64,000 bases of DNA from the NCBI GenBank assembly GCA_046350055.1, contig JAXMBC010000001.1, forward strand, positions 5,022,001 to 5,086,000, given 5' to 3'. The translations under genes were made by a program, and so were the position numbers. The notes under the pieces are model-generated. The model searched no databases. It was not told the origin of the DNA and was given only the letters and a program-made list of their open reading frames with translations. Origin of the DNA: JAEUIE01 sp046350055. GTDB taxonomy: Bacteria > Planctomycetota > Planctomycetia > Gemmatales > HRBIN36. Shown here piece after piece: positions 8,622 to 17,714 of the stretch. Each line of letters begins with the position of its first letter. Position 1 is the stretch's first letter.

Positions 8622-9485
8622 ATGAGGACTCAAGATATGCCCGCTGCCCTCGCTAATCTCAACGGTGTCATTCAGCCACTTGCTCAGACTATGGTGCCCG
8701 TACTCGACCGAGGATTCCTATTCGGCGATTCAGTTTACGAAGCCATGCACATCGTTGATGGCAAGCCACGCTTCCTGGACAGACACCTGCAACGGCTAGA
8801 ACGCAGTCTGCGGGAACTGCGGATCGGGCCGATTGATATGACACGCTTGCAGCAGCGTATCAGCGACACTATCGCTGCAGGTCCATTCGTCGAAGCTTTC
8901 GTCTATATTCAGATAACCCGCGGTGTCGGGCCAACTCGAGCTCATGCATTTCCCCCGCCTGGCACGACGCCTACCGAATTCCTGTATGTAGAGTCGTTCA
9001 CTGATCCCTACCAGGAACTTCGCAAGACAGGTGTTTCCGCGATTACTCACAGCGATCTCCGCTGGCATCGTTGCGACATCAAGAGCACCAACCTTCTTGG
9101 AAATGTGCTCGCCTTCCAGGCCTGTAAGGAACAGGGCGCCTATGAAGCCCTGCTCGTCCGGCCCGATGGCACCATCACCGAAGGAACCCGAACCAGTCTG
9201 TTCGGAGTGGTAGATGGCAGGATTCGTACGGGGCCGCTGTCACCGGAAATTCTCCCTGGCGTTACACGGCAAGTAGTGTTGGAACTCATCCAGGAACAGA
9301 AACTGCCAGTGGAAGAGAAACACCTGACAATGACGGAGTTGCCTCGTGTGACGGAGCTTTTTCTCACAGGCACTACTTCTGAGGTGCTCCCCATCGTCCG
9401 GCTGAATGGGCAAATCGTAGGGACTGGAACACCTGGACCGATGACAAAGTCGCTACAAGAGGCCTTCGCGGCAAAGTTGGGCTGA
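8622..9485 (+). CDS. Class IV (branched-chain/D-amino acid type) aminotransferase
   Basis: 287 residues. Hallmarks include the N-terminal LDRGFLFGDSVYEAMHIVDG, the PLP lysine in WHRCDIKSTNLLGN (Lys154), and the GTITEGTRTSLFGV segment with the conserved glutamate (Glu187) that contacts the PLP pyridine. The C-terminal FLTGTTSEVLPI strand is also typical. The fold-type IV family includes branched-chain and D-alanine aminotransferases and aminodeoxychorismate lyase; the compact size and the RCDIKS loop fit D-amino-acid or branched-chain types, but specificity cannot be settled. A GGGGAT ribosome-like site precedes the start at 8622; ATG 8637 is an alternative. Confidence 0.87.
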   Translation: MRTQDMPAALANLNGVIQPLAQTMVPVLDRGFLFGDSVYEAMHIVDGKPRFLDRHLQRLERSLRELRIGPIDMTRLQQRISDTIAAGPFVEAFVYIQITRGVGPTRAHAFPPPGTTPTEFLYVESFTDPYQELRKTGVSAITHSDLRWHRCDIKSTNLLGNVLAFQACKEQGAYEALLVRPDGTITEGTRTSLFGVVDGRIRTGPLSPEILPGVTRQVVLELIQEQKLPVEEKHLTMTELPRVTELFLTGTTSEVLPIVRLNGQIVGTGTPGPMTKSLQEAFAAKLG

Positions 9486-9567
9486 CATCCTCTCTCATGC
9501 TCGCCTGTGTCACTGCCTTCGCCTCCGCCATGATGCACAATGGTGTAGAGCAACCAGGAGGCTCGTG

Positions 9568-10302
9568 ATGCCGAGTGAGAAGATGCCAACGATGCCGCCA
9601 GCGTGGGCCATGGTACTGGGATCAGTACTGGTCCTTTTTCATTTCTTCTGCGCCATCATTTCGACTATTGCAGTGGATAGTGGCCCGTGGTCCGTGCCGG
9701 GTGGCGGTAGCGACATGGCTATGCCTCCATACTTCGCCACGATACCGAATGAACTGGCTCGCCCTTATGCCTCGCTCTTCAAGACCAACGTTGCCTTCCA
9801 CTTCTCCAGCAATCGGCAGGATCTCGAAGAAATCTCGTTTGAGGTAGCACTGAAGGATGAGAAGGGAATCATCAAGGAGCGGAAGCAGTTCCCTGATCCT
9901 GCAGCCTCTTCCAGTGTTCAGTTTCGTCAAAGGCTGCTTGCTCAGCAACTTGCCAGTGACATCGTCATGGCCCCGCAGACAGGAATCAAGATTGCGCCCA
10001 GCGGCCAGAAGCTGGCCGAGGTGAAATGGTGGCAGCCTGAAACGGATTTCAAGTTCATCCTGAAAACGGATAATGAAAACAGCCTGCCCCGCAATCAGAC
10101 CCTCCGACAACCATCGCCTGCTCAGCTTGTCATCGCCAAATCGTATACACGGTACCTGAAGCAGATACAACCCGGCACCAATCCCGAGTTGACTCGATAT
10201 TGGCAGATGCCGCTGAACCCAGCAGTTCTGGTGGTTCCGGAAGAACCCACCAGCGATCTGCTTCGTCGATTTCAAGCCAGCTATGGAGAGCCAAGCAAGT
10301 GA
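9568..10302 (+). CDS. Single-pass membrane protein of unknown function, paired with HTTM protein
   Basis: 244 residues. The start is ATG 9568 with CAGGAGG seven bases upstream. After a short basic start comes one membrane span (about residues 10-35, WAMVLGSVLVLFHFFCAIIST). A hydrophilic domain follows, rich in charged and glutamine residues and probably extracytoplasmic. I do not recognise a catalytic motif. The stop TGA overlaps the GTG start of the next gene as GTGA, so translation is very likely coupled, suggesting the two proteins work together in the membrane. Confidence 0.75.
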   Translation: MPSEKMPTMPPAWAMVLGSVLVLFHFFCAIISTIAVDSGPWSVPGGGSDMAMPPYFATIPNELARPYASLFKTNVAFHFSSNRQDLEEISFEVALKDEKGIIKERKQFPDPAASSSVQFRQRLLAQQLASDIVMAPQTGIKIAPSGQKLAEVKWWQPETDFKFILKTDNENSLPRNQTLRQPSPAQLVIAKSYTRYLKQIQPGTNPELTRYWQMPLNPAVLVVPEEPTSDLLRRFQASYGEPSK

Positions 10303-11294
10303 GCACCCATCCTTCAACTGGAGTCTCAGCTTCATCAATCACGCAGAAATGGACCAGCTTCTGGTTTGCCCCCCAGTTGCCATGGGGCCTCCACATTCTG
10401 CGTGCCTGCCTTGGCTGCGTCCTCATCTACTGGCTCTGGAGCATGTCGGGGCACATCGAGGAATTCTTCAGCTACCAGGGGTGGCTCGATCAATCTACTC
10501 TTGCTGATGATGTCAACCAGGTAGACCGACTCAACTGGTCCATGCTTCACCTGATTGCACACGACCCAGCCAAGGTTACTGCTTTCTACTGGACATCGCT
10601 GGCTGTTCTGGTGCTCTATACCCTGGGGCTGTTCACTCGCATTACCAGCGTACTCGTCTACATCATCGTGGTTTCGTTCTCGGCCAATCCCCTCATTGAA
10701 CTGGAGACGGAAGTCTTCTTCCGCATCCTGACCTTCTACCTGATGGTGGGTTACCTTCTCATCGACTGGAATCGCGATGACTACAGCACACTGCAGAAAG
10801 TGCTGACTCCCTGGCAGCACTCGCTCTGGAACATGTTCTCGGGCAAACACGCTGTCGTCAGCAGTGCAGCCACCTTCTCCCTGCGTCTGCTGCAGGTACA
10901 CGTTGCCCTGGCCATTCTCTCCACAGGCCTGCACAAGCTGCAGATGATGGAATGGTGGTCAGGAGTAGCCTACTGGTATCCGATGCACCGCCCGTCGATG
11001 CTCTCAGTCGATTCGCTGATCGACCTGCGACAACGCTGGCCACGCTACCTGGCAGGAGTGAGCCTGGTCACGTATCTCGTGGTACTCTGGCAACTGTTCT
11101 TCCCCTACTTCGCCTGGCGCACCGGCAAATGGCGTGTAATCCTGCTCGGCGGCGCGCTGGCGGGAACGATCGGACTGATGGTGATCTATCCCATCCCTCA
11201 GTTCGGACCAACTTTCCTGCTCCTGTGTCTTGCTTTCATCCATGGCAATGAGTGGGGAAAATGGTTTGGCCGTTTCCTGCCTGGGAATTCATAG
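10299..11294 (+). CDS. HTTM-domain integral membrane protein
   Basis: 331 residues from the GTG at 10299, which overlaps the preceding stop as GTGA. The N-terminal tail is polar (MSTHPSTGVSASSITQKW), followed by about eight or nine hydrophobic spans. Spans and loops such as LRACLGCVLIYWLW, FYWTSLAVLVLYTLGLFTRIT, VQVHVA-like and GLHKLQMMEWWSG match the HTTM family, membrane proteins related to vitamin K-dependent gamma-carboxylase. The WWSG-A-YWYPMHRP loop is typical of the bacterial members. Actual carboxylase activity is not implied. Upstream in-frame starts inside the previous gene are rejected because they extend through its coding sequence. Confidence 0.82.
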   Translation: MSTHPSTGVSASSITQKWTSFWFAPQLPWGLHILRACLGCVLIYWLWSMSGHIEEFFSYQGWLDQSTLADDVNQVDRLNWSMLHLIAHDPAKVTAFYWTSLAVLVLYTLGLFTRITSVLVYIIVVSFSANPLIELETEVFFRILTFYLMVGYLLIDWNRDDYSTLQKVLTPWQHSLWNMFSGKHAVVSSAATFSLRLLQVHVALAILSTGLHKLQMMEWWSGVAYWYPMHRPSMLSVDSLIDLRQRWPRYLAGVSLVTYLVVLWQLFFPYFAWRTGKWRVILLGGALAGTIGLMVIYPIPQFGPTFLLLCLAFIHGNEWGKWFGRFLPGNS

Positions 11295-11368
11295 TACCCG
11301 GGCGCATCGTAATGTAAGATTGCAGGAGAGGTGTTCGGTAGGCGTTTCGGCACGGAGTATTCCCCGCC

Positions 11369-12601
11369 ATGCGTTTGATTGGCTCAATGCTGACTGTCAG
11401 TGTTATCGGGCTGGCTTTGGCCAGTACCGGTTGCCCCCCTGCACCAGTCAACACAACTCCCACCACACCGGTCAATACTGGTCCTGTGGTTGATCCACTG
11501 GAGAAGCGGCTGTTTGCTGCCATTGAACTGATCAAAGGGAGACAGTTGGAACCCGCCCACGGTTTCTGGACAGTCTTTCACGGCATTCTGGGCCTGGGGC
11601 CTGCCCTCGATCTGTATGACCCAGTTGCCAAAAAGAAGGTCAAAGCTCTTGATTACATACGTGAAGGTGGCGAGATGCCTGGCCTGCGGTTCGATAATCG
11701 CGGACAGGGCATTGATGTCTTTACAGCAGACGACAACATTCGGTTCTTCGGACAAGGCCATCAGGATCAATTCGTAGCTGAAATGGCACAATGGGGTGTA
11801 CCCAGGAACCTGCCCTTCAAGGTGGATGGCAAGAACTACACGTTTGGTGATTTCGTAGCTTACACCAAGTACCGTGCCAGTGTTACCCGTCGTCAGGAAC
11901 TCGCCTGGGCGGTACTCATCATCGCAGAATATGAAGGCACGAACATCGCCTGGACCAACCAGTTTAATGAAACCCTCTCGCTTGAAGACATTGTTCGCTA
12001 CGAGAGTGATTCACCGATGGATCCTGAAGAGGCCATCAAGATCGGCCAGCTTCCTCTGGCCTGCGGAGGAACGCACCGCCTTTTCGGCCTCAGTTGGGCA
12101 TTGCATGTGCACCAGGAAAACGGCGGCAAACTGACAGGGGTCTGGAAGAAAACGAATGATCGTCTCCAGCAGTACAAGAAAGCCGCCAAACTCACTCGCA
12201 ACGAAGATGGTTCTCTCTCTACCAATTACCTGGTGAAAAAGGGGAACACCCCCGATCCTGACCTGCGACTCTCTACTACAGGCCATATCTTCGAATGGCT
12301 CGCTCTGGCATTGACTGATGCTGAGTTGAAGGAACCCTGGGTGGAACAGACCGCCAGCTACCTGGTGCAACTGGTGAATGAACTCCAGCAGCGCCCTGTC
12401 GAAGGTGGCTCGCTCTACCATGCTGCCCATGGCCTGCTCATTTACTATGCCCGTGTATTTGGCACCGAGAAACTGGGCCCCTACACCCCCTACGTCCGAC
12501 TTGCGCCAGGCTGCAAGCCGGTAGTCCGGCCGGGCTCACCTGCACCCGTCACGACGTCTCCTGTAGCAACTACACCCGTTGCTACGCCAGCGAAGAAGTA
12601 G
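11369..12601 (+). CDS. Lipoprotein of unknown function
   Basis: 410 residues. The signal sequence MRLIGSMLTVSVIGLALASTGC ends in a lipobox (STGC), so the mature protein should be lipid-anchored at Cys22. A Pro/Thr-rich spacer follows, then a mostly helical domain with paired aromatic and histidine motifs (AHGFWTVFHGILGLG, GGTHRLFGLSWALH, GHIFEWLALAL, GSLYHAAHGLLIYYAR), and a second Pro/Thr-rich tail. The repeated helix pairs suggest an alpha/alpha toroid, but this is inference. Similar planctomycete proteins have carried a misleading ARF-GAP-type label in databases; no zinc-finger of that kind is visible. The histidine-rich helices could bind a metal or ligand. Confidence 0.75.
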   Translation: MRLIGSMLTVSVIGLALASTGCPPAPVNTTPTTPVNTGPVVDPLEKRLFAAIELIKGRQLEPAHGFWTVFHGILGLGPALDLYDPVAKKKVKALDYIREGGEMPGLRFDNRGQGIDVFTADDNIRFFGQGHQDQFVAEMAQWGVPRNLPFKVDGKNYTFGDFVAYTKYRASVTRRQELAWAVLIIAEYEGTNIAWTNQFNETLSLEDIVRYESDSPMDPEEAIKIGQLPLACGGTHRLFGLSWALHVHQENGGKLTGVWKKTNDRLQQYKKAAKLTRNEDGSLSTNYLVKKGNTPDPDLRLSTTGHIFEWLALALTDAELKEPWVEQTASYLVQLVNELQQRPVEGGSLYHAAHGLLIYYARVFGTEKLGPYTPYVRLAPGCKPVVRPGSPAPVTTSPVATTPVATPAKK

Positions 12602-12620
12602 TCTGTTCGTTGGCAATTTG

Positions 12621-13211
12621 CTACCCGGCCTCTTCCATCTTCATGAACGGCGCGACCGCCAGCGCCTGTTCCCGCAGCCAGCGGACAAGGTTCGCCGCCT
12701 GCGGTTGGAGACCATAGTTGCCTATGCGGAAGAAGTGTAGGTCCCCTTCACCATCGAAGAACTCAATGCGGGCGGAGTAATACAACGGCACAGAGTTCAT
12801 CTCGAAGGAGGCTCGTTCCTCGACTTTGATCGAATGGATCGCGCCTATGGGTATTTTGCTGTGTTGCTTCTCGTCATGATTGGTCCAAGTCTGCTGGGCA
12901 CGATCGTAGATGAGTTCACGTTTGATCGTGGAGGCATGAGCCAGAGGGATGGGGATGCAGGTTGTCACAACGAAGGCGAGGAGCAATTTCTCCCATGTCC
13001 ACTCGGTGGTGTAGAGCATGATTCCGCTAATTGAGAAGAGGATGATGAAATAGAAACAATAGTTCGACCACCAGGTTGCCCGCCAGGCGGTGAACCTCCA
13101 GCCTGTGTCGGTGAACTGAAGGATCAACGGGTTGGTGGGGTCGAAGCCCGCATACGCCGAGCAGCGATCACGGACGAGGAGATTGCTGACCATGAAATTT
13201 ATTGTAGGCAT
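12621..13211 (-). CDS. Small membrane protein of unknown function
   Basis: 196 residues with two hydrophobic spans around residues 48-66 and 74-95. A C-terminal hydrophilic half contains beta-type segments (PLYYSARIEFFDGEGDLHFF, IGNYGLQPQAANLVRWL). The pattern of two close membrane helices and a short strand-rich domain recalls bacterial PH-like membrane proteins, but no signature is decisive. A GGGAG site lies just upstream of the start. It ends 20 bases from the lipoprotein gene on the opposite strand. Confidence 0.65.
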   Translation of the reverse strand: MPTINFMVSNLLVRDRCSAYAGFDPTNPLILQFTDTGWRFTAWRATWWSNYCFYFIILFSISGIMLYTTEWTWEKLLLAFVVTTCIPIPLAHASTIKRELIYDRAQQTWTNHDEKQHSKIPIGAIHSIKVEERASFEMNSVPLYYSARIEFFDGEGDLHFFRIGNYGLQPQAANLVRWLREQALAVAPFMKMEEAG

Positions 13212-13417
13212 CGCGCTCCCGCATGATGGCCACTTGCACTGACATCACCCAACTCGCCTTGCAAAGCGGTAGCGGAGGACCGGTTACAGTACCTGGGTAT
13301 TGCAACCGGCTATCACTGGGAACGTGCTGCCTAAGATGGAAGCCGCTTGCATCCGTGTCTACTTCGTTTACACTAACGCTTGTCCTCTCTCATGAACTTA
13401 CTGGTTCCGTGTGGTCC

Positions 13418-13445
13418 GCGGCTCGGCGGGAGCCTCGCCCTCCCT
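13418..13445. repeat. REP-like element of the GEAPAEP type upstream of the ThuA gene
   Basis: The stretch contains GGCTCGGCGGGAGCC, a perfect five-base stem (GGCTC/GAGCC) with a five-base loop, followed by TCGCCCTCCC. On the minus strand it reads as GGCGAGGCTCCCGCCGAGCC, a short repeat I recognise as dispersed in planctomycete genomes, where it often appears in predicted proteins as GEAPAEP. It lies 52 bases before the preferred start of the ThuA gene. Copy number in this genome is unknown. Confidence 0.5.
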
Positions 13446-13496
13446 CCGCCGTGCTGGTCGCACTCATTCTCACTATACCTCAGTCACACTACACCT

Positions 13497-16400
13497 ATGC
13501 GACAACTCCTTTTCCTTTGCTCCTTTCTACTTTCCACGGGCGTAGCTGATGCCCAGCCTCTTAAACTCCTCTACCTGGGTGATAATGGACACCATGTGCC
13601 TCGGGTGCGGTTCCATCAGCTTGCTCCGGTGATGAAGGCGCGGGGCATCGAGATGGTCTACACCGACACCATCAAGGACCTGAACGCAGCCACGCTGAAG
13701 GAGTATGCCGGGCTGGTAGTGTATGCGAACATTGACAACATCAGCAAGGAGCAGGCCGATGCACTGCTAGCCTATGTAGCTGAGGGCAAGGGCTTCATCC
13801 CGCTCCACTGTGCCAGCTACTGCTTCCGCAACAACGATGAGGTTGTCAAGCTCATCGGTGCCCAGTTCAAATCGCATGGCACCGGCTACTTCCGCACCGT
13901 GCAGGCCAACACTGATCACCCCATCCTCAAAGGCATCACCAGCTTCGAGAGTTGGGACGAGACCTATGTGCATACCAAGCACAACGAGCAGAACCGCACG
14001 GTGCTGGAGTATCGCACTGCCGCCCCCCTCTCCCACTCGGGGAGAGGGGCTGGGGGTGAAGGGGAATCCTCTGAGAAGGAACCCTGGACGTGGGTTCGCA
14101 CCCATGGCAAGGGCCGGGTCTTCTACACCGCCTGGGGGCATGATGAACGCACCTGGGGCCATCCGGGGTTCCACAACCTCGTCGAGCGTGGCATCCGCTG
14201 GGCCTGTGGGTCAGATCTCTCAGCGGTGCCGGTCTATGCCGATGCCCCGAAGATGACGGCGAAGCGGACTGATGTCGCCCCGTTTGAATACGTGCCAGCC
14301 AAGGTGCCTTTCTATCCGCCGAGCAAGACGTGGGGCGTGCAGTCTGAGCCACAAACGAAGATGCAGAAACCCCTCAGCCCGGAGGAATCGCTGAAGCACT
14401 ACGTGCATCCCGAAGGCTTTGAGATGAAGCTCTTCGCCAGCGAGCCGCTCATTCAGGGCAAGCCCATCTGCATGAACTGGGACGAACAGGGCCGGCTTTG
14501 GCTTGTCGAAACGGTGGACTACCCCAACGAGAAGCAGCCCGAAGGCCAGGGCCGCGACCGCATCGTCATCCTCGAAGACACCGATGGCGATGGGAAGGCG
14601 GACAAGCGGACGGTGTTCGTCGAAGGGCTGAGCATCCCCACCAGCATCGCCTTCGCCCACGGTGGCGTGATTGTCCATCAGGCTCCTGATACGCTCTTCT
14701 TCCCGAAAAACAGCGACAAGGCAGGCCCGAAGCAGGTGCTCTTCACCGGCTGGGGCACGAATGATACCCACGCCGGGCCGAGCAATTTGCAGTACGGCAT
14801 CGACGGCTGGTACTACGGCTCCGTCGGCTACAGTGGCTTCCGCGGCACGGTGAATGGGGAGAGCCTGCGCTTCGGGCAGGGCTACTACCGGTTCAAGCTG
14901 GAAACTACTCCCCTCTCCCCACCGGGGAGAGGGGTTGGGGGTGAGGGGGCTTCTTCTAGTCCCACCGTAAAATGCACCAAGCTCGAATTCCTCGCCAGCA
15001 CCAACAACAACACCTGGGGTCTGGGGTTCAGCGAGGAAGGCATCCTCTTCGGCTCCACCGCCAACGGCAACCCCAGTGTCTGCTGCCCCATCCCTAACCG
15101 CTACTACGAAAAGGTGAAGGGCTGGTCCGCCTCGGTGCTCCCCAGCATCTCGGGCGATGCTCCGATGCACCCGATCACTGAAAACGTCCGGCAGGTAGAT
15201 TACCATGGCCGATTCACCGCGGCGGCAGGGCATGCCCTCTACACCGCCCGGCTCTATCCGAAGGAATACTGGAACCGCACCGCCTTCGTCTGCGAACCGA
15301 CCGGGCACCTGGTGGCGTGCTTCGAACTGACGCCGGATGGCGCCAGCTTCCGCAGCCGCAATGCGTGGAACCTGGTGGCGAGCGACGACGAGTGGGCGAG
15401 CCCGATCATGGCCGAAGTCGGCCCTGATAGCTGCGTGTGGATTCTCGATTGGTACAACTACATCGTGCAGCACAACCCCACGCCCGCCGGGTTCACGACG
15501 GGCAAGGGGGCAGCCTACGAGACGCCGCTGCGCGACAAGAAACACGGGCGGGTGTATCGGCTGGTGCCGAAGGACAAGCCGCTACCGGCGAAGGTGAACC
15601 TGAAGGGAGCGAAGCCCGAGACGCTGGTGGAGACGCTGAAGAATGACAACATGTTCTGGCGGATGCGGGCTCAGCGGTTGCTGATGGAGCAGAACAATAA
15701 GGACCTCTTCTACTCTAATATTCCAAATGTAACTGCTCCTCTATCAACCACAGAATCGAGGAAAGCACTACAAACCCTATTGAGTCTGAGCGACTCAAAA
15801 AGCACACTGAAGGACTACAGTCATCACATCATTGCCATTCTCAAAGATGAAGTTCTCATGCAGGATAAGTGGGTGAGCGATGCACTTACCATGTCCGGTT
15901 CAAATAATAGTGATCTGTTCATGCGAGCTCTATTAAGCGAGAAACAACCCATTCACACGAATGCAGACGTCAACATACGTCGTATAGCAACCCACATTGC
16001 ACGGTCGGGCGATCAGAATACAGTGAAATGGTACCTGCAGTTAATCCCAGATAGTCATCCAAAAATACAAATTCCAATCCTCCAAGCCTGGGCTGCCAAC
16101 TGGCCCAACACGCCGCTGAAGCTCGATGACGATGACAAGCAGAACCTCACCGCCCTCATCGCCAAGGCCCCGAAGGAAGTGCGTACCCAGGTCATCAAGC
16201 TCGGCATGATCTGGGATGCCGAGCTGACCGGCAAGTATGCCCAGCAGATGAAGGCGGAGCTGCTCGAACAACTGAGTGCCGCCAGCAACAGTGATGAAGC
16301 CCGGCTGACCATCGCTCGCGATCTGCTCGCGCTCCTGCCCAGTGATGATGCGGTGGTCGAGAAGATCGTCGCCAGCATCACGCCACGCACCGCCAGCACC

Positions 16401-17714
16401 ACCGCCACGAAGCTCCTCAGCACCTTGAGCGAGAGCAAATCGACCAAGGTCGCCACCATCCTGCTGGAACGGATGAAGGAGTTCACGCCGACGACCCGGG
16501 CCGAGGCGATTAAGCTGCTTCTCCGCCGGGCCGAGGCAACCAAGGCGTTGCTCGGTGCCATCGATAAGAACGAGGTGCCGCTGACGGAACTGACGCTGGA
16601 GCTGCGTTCGGCATTGCTGGCCCACCCCGATGCCGCCATCGTCACCCAGGCCAAGGCCCTGCTCGCCCGGGGAGGCGGGCTGCCCAGCGCCGACCGGCAG
16701 AAGGTCATCGACGCCTGGCTGCCGCTGACGAAGAAGACCGGCGATGCCGGCAAGGGCAAGCTCATCTACACCCAGCACTGCTCCAAGTGCCATCAGCATG
16801 GCGGTGAAGGCAAGCACATCGGCCCCGATCTCACCGGTATGGCCGTGCATCCCAAGACTGAACTCATCGTCCACATCCTCGATCCGCATCGCAGCGTCGA
16901 AGGCAACTACCGCAGCTACACCGTGGTGCTCAACGACGGCAAGGTGCTGAACGGCCTGATGGCAGCGGAGAGCAAGACCAGCATCGAGATCATTGATGTC
17001 GAAGGCAAGACCATCCCCATCCAGCGGGATGACATCGAGCAACTGGTGGTGACCAACAAGTCGCTCATGCCCGACGGCTTCGAGAAACAGATGAACGAGA
17101 CCGAGTTCACCAACCTGCTCGAATTCCTGACACAGAAGGGTAAGTACCTGCCCATCCCGCTCGACAAGGCCGCCACAATCTCGACTGCCAAAGGCATGTT
17201 CTTCCAGGATGAAGGAATGGCCGAACGGCTGGTCTTCCCCGACTGGAAACCGAAGACGTTTGAGGGCGTGCCGTTCCTCCTGATCGATCCGCAGGGCGGG
17301 AAGATGAACAACGCGGTGATGCTGCACGGCCCCCAAGGCGTGAAGGCGCCGACAATGCCGAAGATAGTGTCACTCAGTTGCAATGCCCCGGTAAAGACGC
17401 TGCACATGCTCGGCGGCATCAGCGGCTGGGGCTACCCAGCCACCACCCAGCGTAGCACCTCACTGACAGTGCGGCTCAAATATGCCGACGGAACCGTAGA
17501 GGATCATGCGTTGCGGAATGGCGTACACTTCGCCGACTACATCCGTAAGGTTGATGTGCCCGAATCGAAGTTCGCCTTCGACCTCGCTGGAAGACAATTG
17601 CGTTACCTGACGGTCACGCCGAAGCGGAGCGAACCCATCGCCACCATCGAACTGGTGAAAGGTAACGACCCGACCGCTCCAGTGGTGATGGCTATCACGG
17701 CGGAATTGCGGTAA
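13497..17714 (+). CDS. ThuA domain plus PVC-type membrane-bound dehydrogenase with cytochrome c motif
   Basis: 1405 residues from ATG 13497, which gives the signal peptide MRQLLFLCSFLLSTGVADAQ; an earlier in-frame ATG adds repeat-derived residues. The order is as follows. ThuA domain, about 22-250 (FIPLHCASYCF, GRVFYTAWGHDERTW). PVC-type dehydrogenase propeller, about 300-720 (NWDEQGRLWLVETVDYPNE, ILEDTDGDGKADKRTVF). HEAT-like helices, about 720-1080. A haem site CSKCH at 1095-1099 in the planctomycete haem-binding domain, and a C-terminal beta domain. Likely periplasmic sugar oxidation with electron transfer, by family inference. The gene is richer in G+C than its neighbours and has two in-frame palindromic insertions (codons 177-189 and 472-484) and an A+T-richer patch at about 15690-16090. 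It converges on a sulfatase. Confidence 0.88.
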   Translation: MRQLLFLCSFLLSTGVADAQPLKLLYLGDNGHHVPRVRFHQLAPVMKARGIEMVYTDTIKDLNAATLKEYAGLVVYANIDNISKEQADALLAYVAEGKGFIPLHCASYCFRNNDEVVKLIGAQFKSHGTGYFRTVQANTDHPILKGITSFESWDETYVHTKHNEQNRTVLEYRTAAPLSHSGRGAGGEGESSEKEPWTWVRTHGKGRVFYTAWGHDERTWGHPGFHNLVERGIRWACGSDLSAVPVYADAPKMTAKRTDVAPFEYVPAKVPFYPPSKTWGVQSEPQTKMQKPLSPEESLKHYVHPEGFEMKLFASEPLIQGKPICMNWDEQGRLWLVETVDYPNEKQPEGQGRDRIVILEDTDGDGKADKRTVFVEGLSIPTSIAFAHGGVIVHQAPDTLFFPKNSDKAGPKQVLFTGWGTNDTHAGPSNLQYGIDGWYYGSVGYSGFRGTVNGESLRFGQGYYRFKLETTPLSPPGRGVGGEGASSSPTVKCTKLEFLASTNNNTWGLGFSEEGILFGSTANGNPSVCCPIPNRYYEKVKGWSASVLPSISGDAPMHPITENVRQVDYHGRFTAAAGHALYTARLYPKEYWNRTAFVCEPTGHLVACFELTPDGASFRSRNAWNLVASDDEWASPIMAEVGPDSCVWILDWYNYIVQHNPTPAGFTTGKGAAYETPLRDKKHGRVYRLVPKDKPLPAKVNLKGAKPETLVETLKNDNMFWRMRAQRLLMEQNNKDLFYSNIPNVTAPLSTTESRKALQTLLSLSDSKSTLKDYSHHIIAILKDEVLMQDKWVSDALTMSGSNNSDLFMRALLSEKQPIHTNADVNIRRIATHIARSGDQNTVKWYLQLIPDSHPKIQIPILQAWAANWPNTPLKLDDDDKQNLTALIAKAPKEVRTQVIKLGMIWDAELTGKYAQQMKAELLEQLSAASNSDEARLTIARDLLALLPSDDAVVEKIVASITPRTASTTATKLLSTLSESKSTKVATILLERMKEFTPTTRAEAIKLLLRRAEATKALLGAIDKNEVPLTELTLELRSALLAHPDAAIVTQAKALLARGGGLPSADRQKVIDAWLPLTKKTGDAGKGKLIYTQHCSKCHQHGGEGKHIGPDLTGMAVHPKTELIVHILDPHRSVEGNYRSYTVVLNDGKVLNGLMAAESKTSIEIIDVEGKTIPIQRDDIEQLVVTNKSLMPDGFEKQMNETEFTNLLEFLTQKGKYLPIPLDKAATISTAKGMFFQDEGMAERLVFPDWKPKTFEGVPFLLIDPQGGKMNNAVMLHGPQGVKAPTMPKIVSLSCNAPVKTLHMLGGISGWGYPATTQRSTSLTVRLKYADGTVEDHALRNGVHFADYIRKVDVPESKFAFDLAGRQLRYLTVTPKRSEPIATIELVKGNDPTAPVVMAITAELR
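14025..14064 (+). repeat. Palindromic repeat element inside coding sequence, copy 1
   Basis: CCCCTCTCCC at 14025-14034 pairs perfectly with GGGAGAGGGG at 14040-14049, followed by CTGGGGGTGAAGGGG. It is translated in the host frame as PLSHSGRGAGGEG (residues 177-189). It falls in a loop of the ThuA domain between LEYR and EPWTWVRTHGKG, where relatives have no such segment. It has the same orientation and frame as copy 2. Confidence 0.8.
14910..14949 (+). repeat. Palindromic repeat element inside coding sequence, copy 2
   Basis: CCCCTCTCCCC at 14910-14920 and GGGGAGAGGGG at 14924-14934 form an eleven-base perfect stem with loop ACC, followed by TTGGGGGTGAGGGGG. It is translated as PLSPPGRGVGGEG (residues 472-484) in the dehydrogenase propeller, in the same frame and orientation as copy 1. 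Confidence 0.8.

Noticed and set aside
13380..13496. An earlier start for the ThuA gene at 13380
   Set aside because: It would place a repeat-derived segment ahead of a textbook signal peptide that begins at 13497.
14220..15545. A 441-residue open frame on the minus strand opposite the ThuA/dehydrogenase gene
   Set aside because: It is a mirror effect of G+C-rich codons. Its translation has no recognisable domain, and the plus-strand gene is clearly real.
16041..17336. A 431-residue open frame on the minus strand, Gly/Leu/Asp-rich
   Set aside because: Same cause; composition is unlike proteins, and it lies wholly opposite the haem-binding domain gene.
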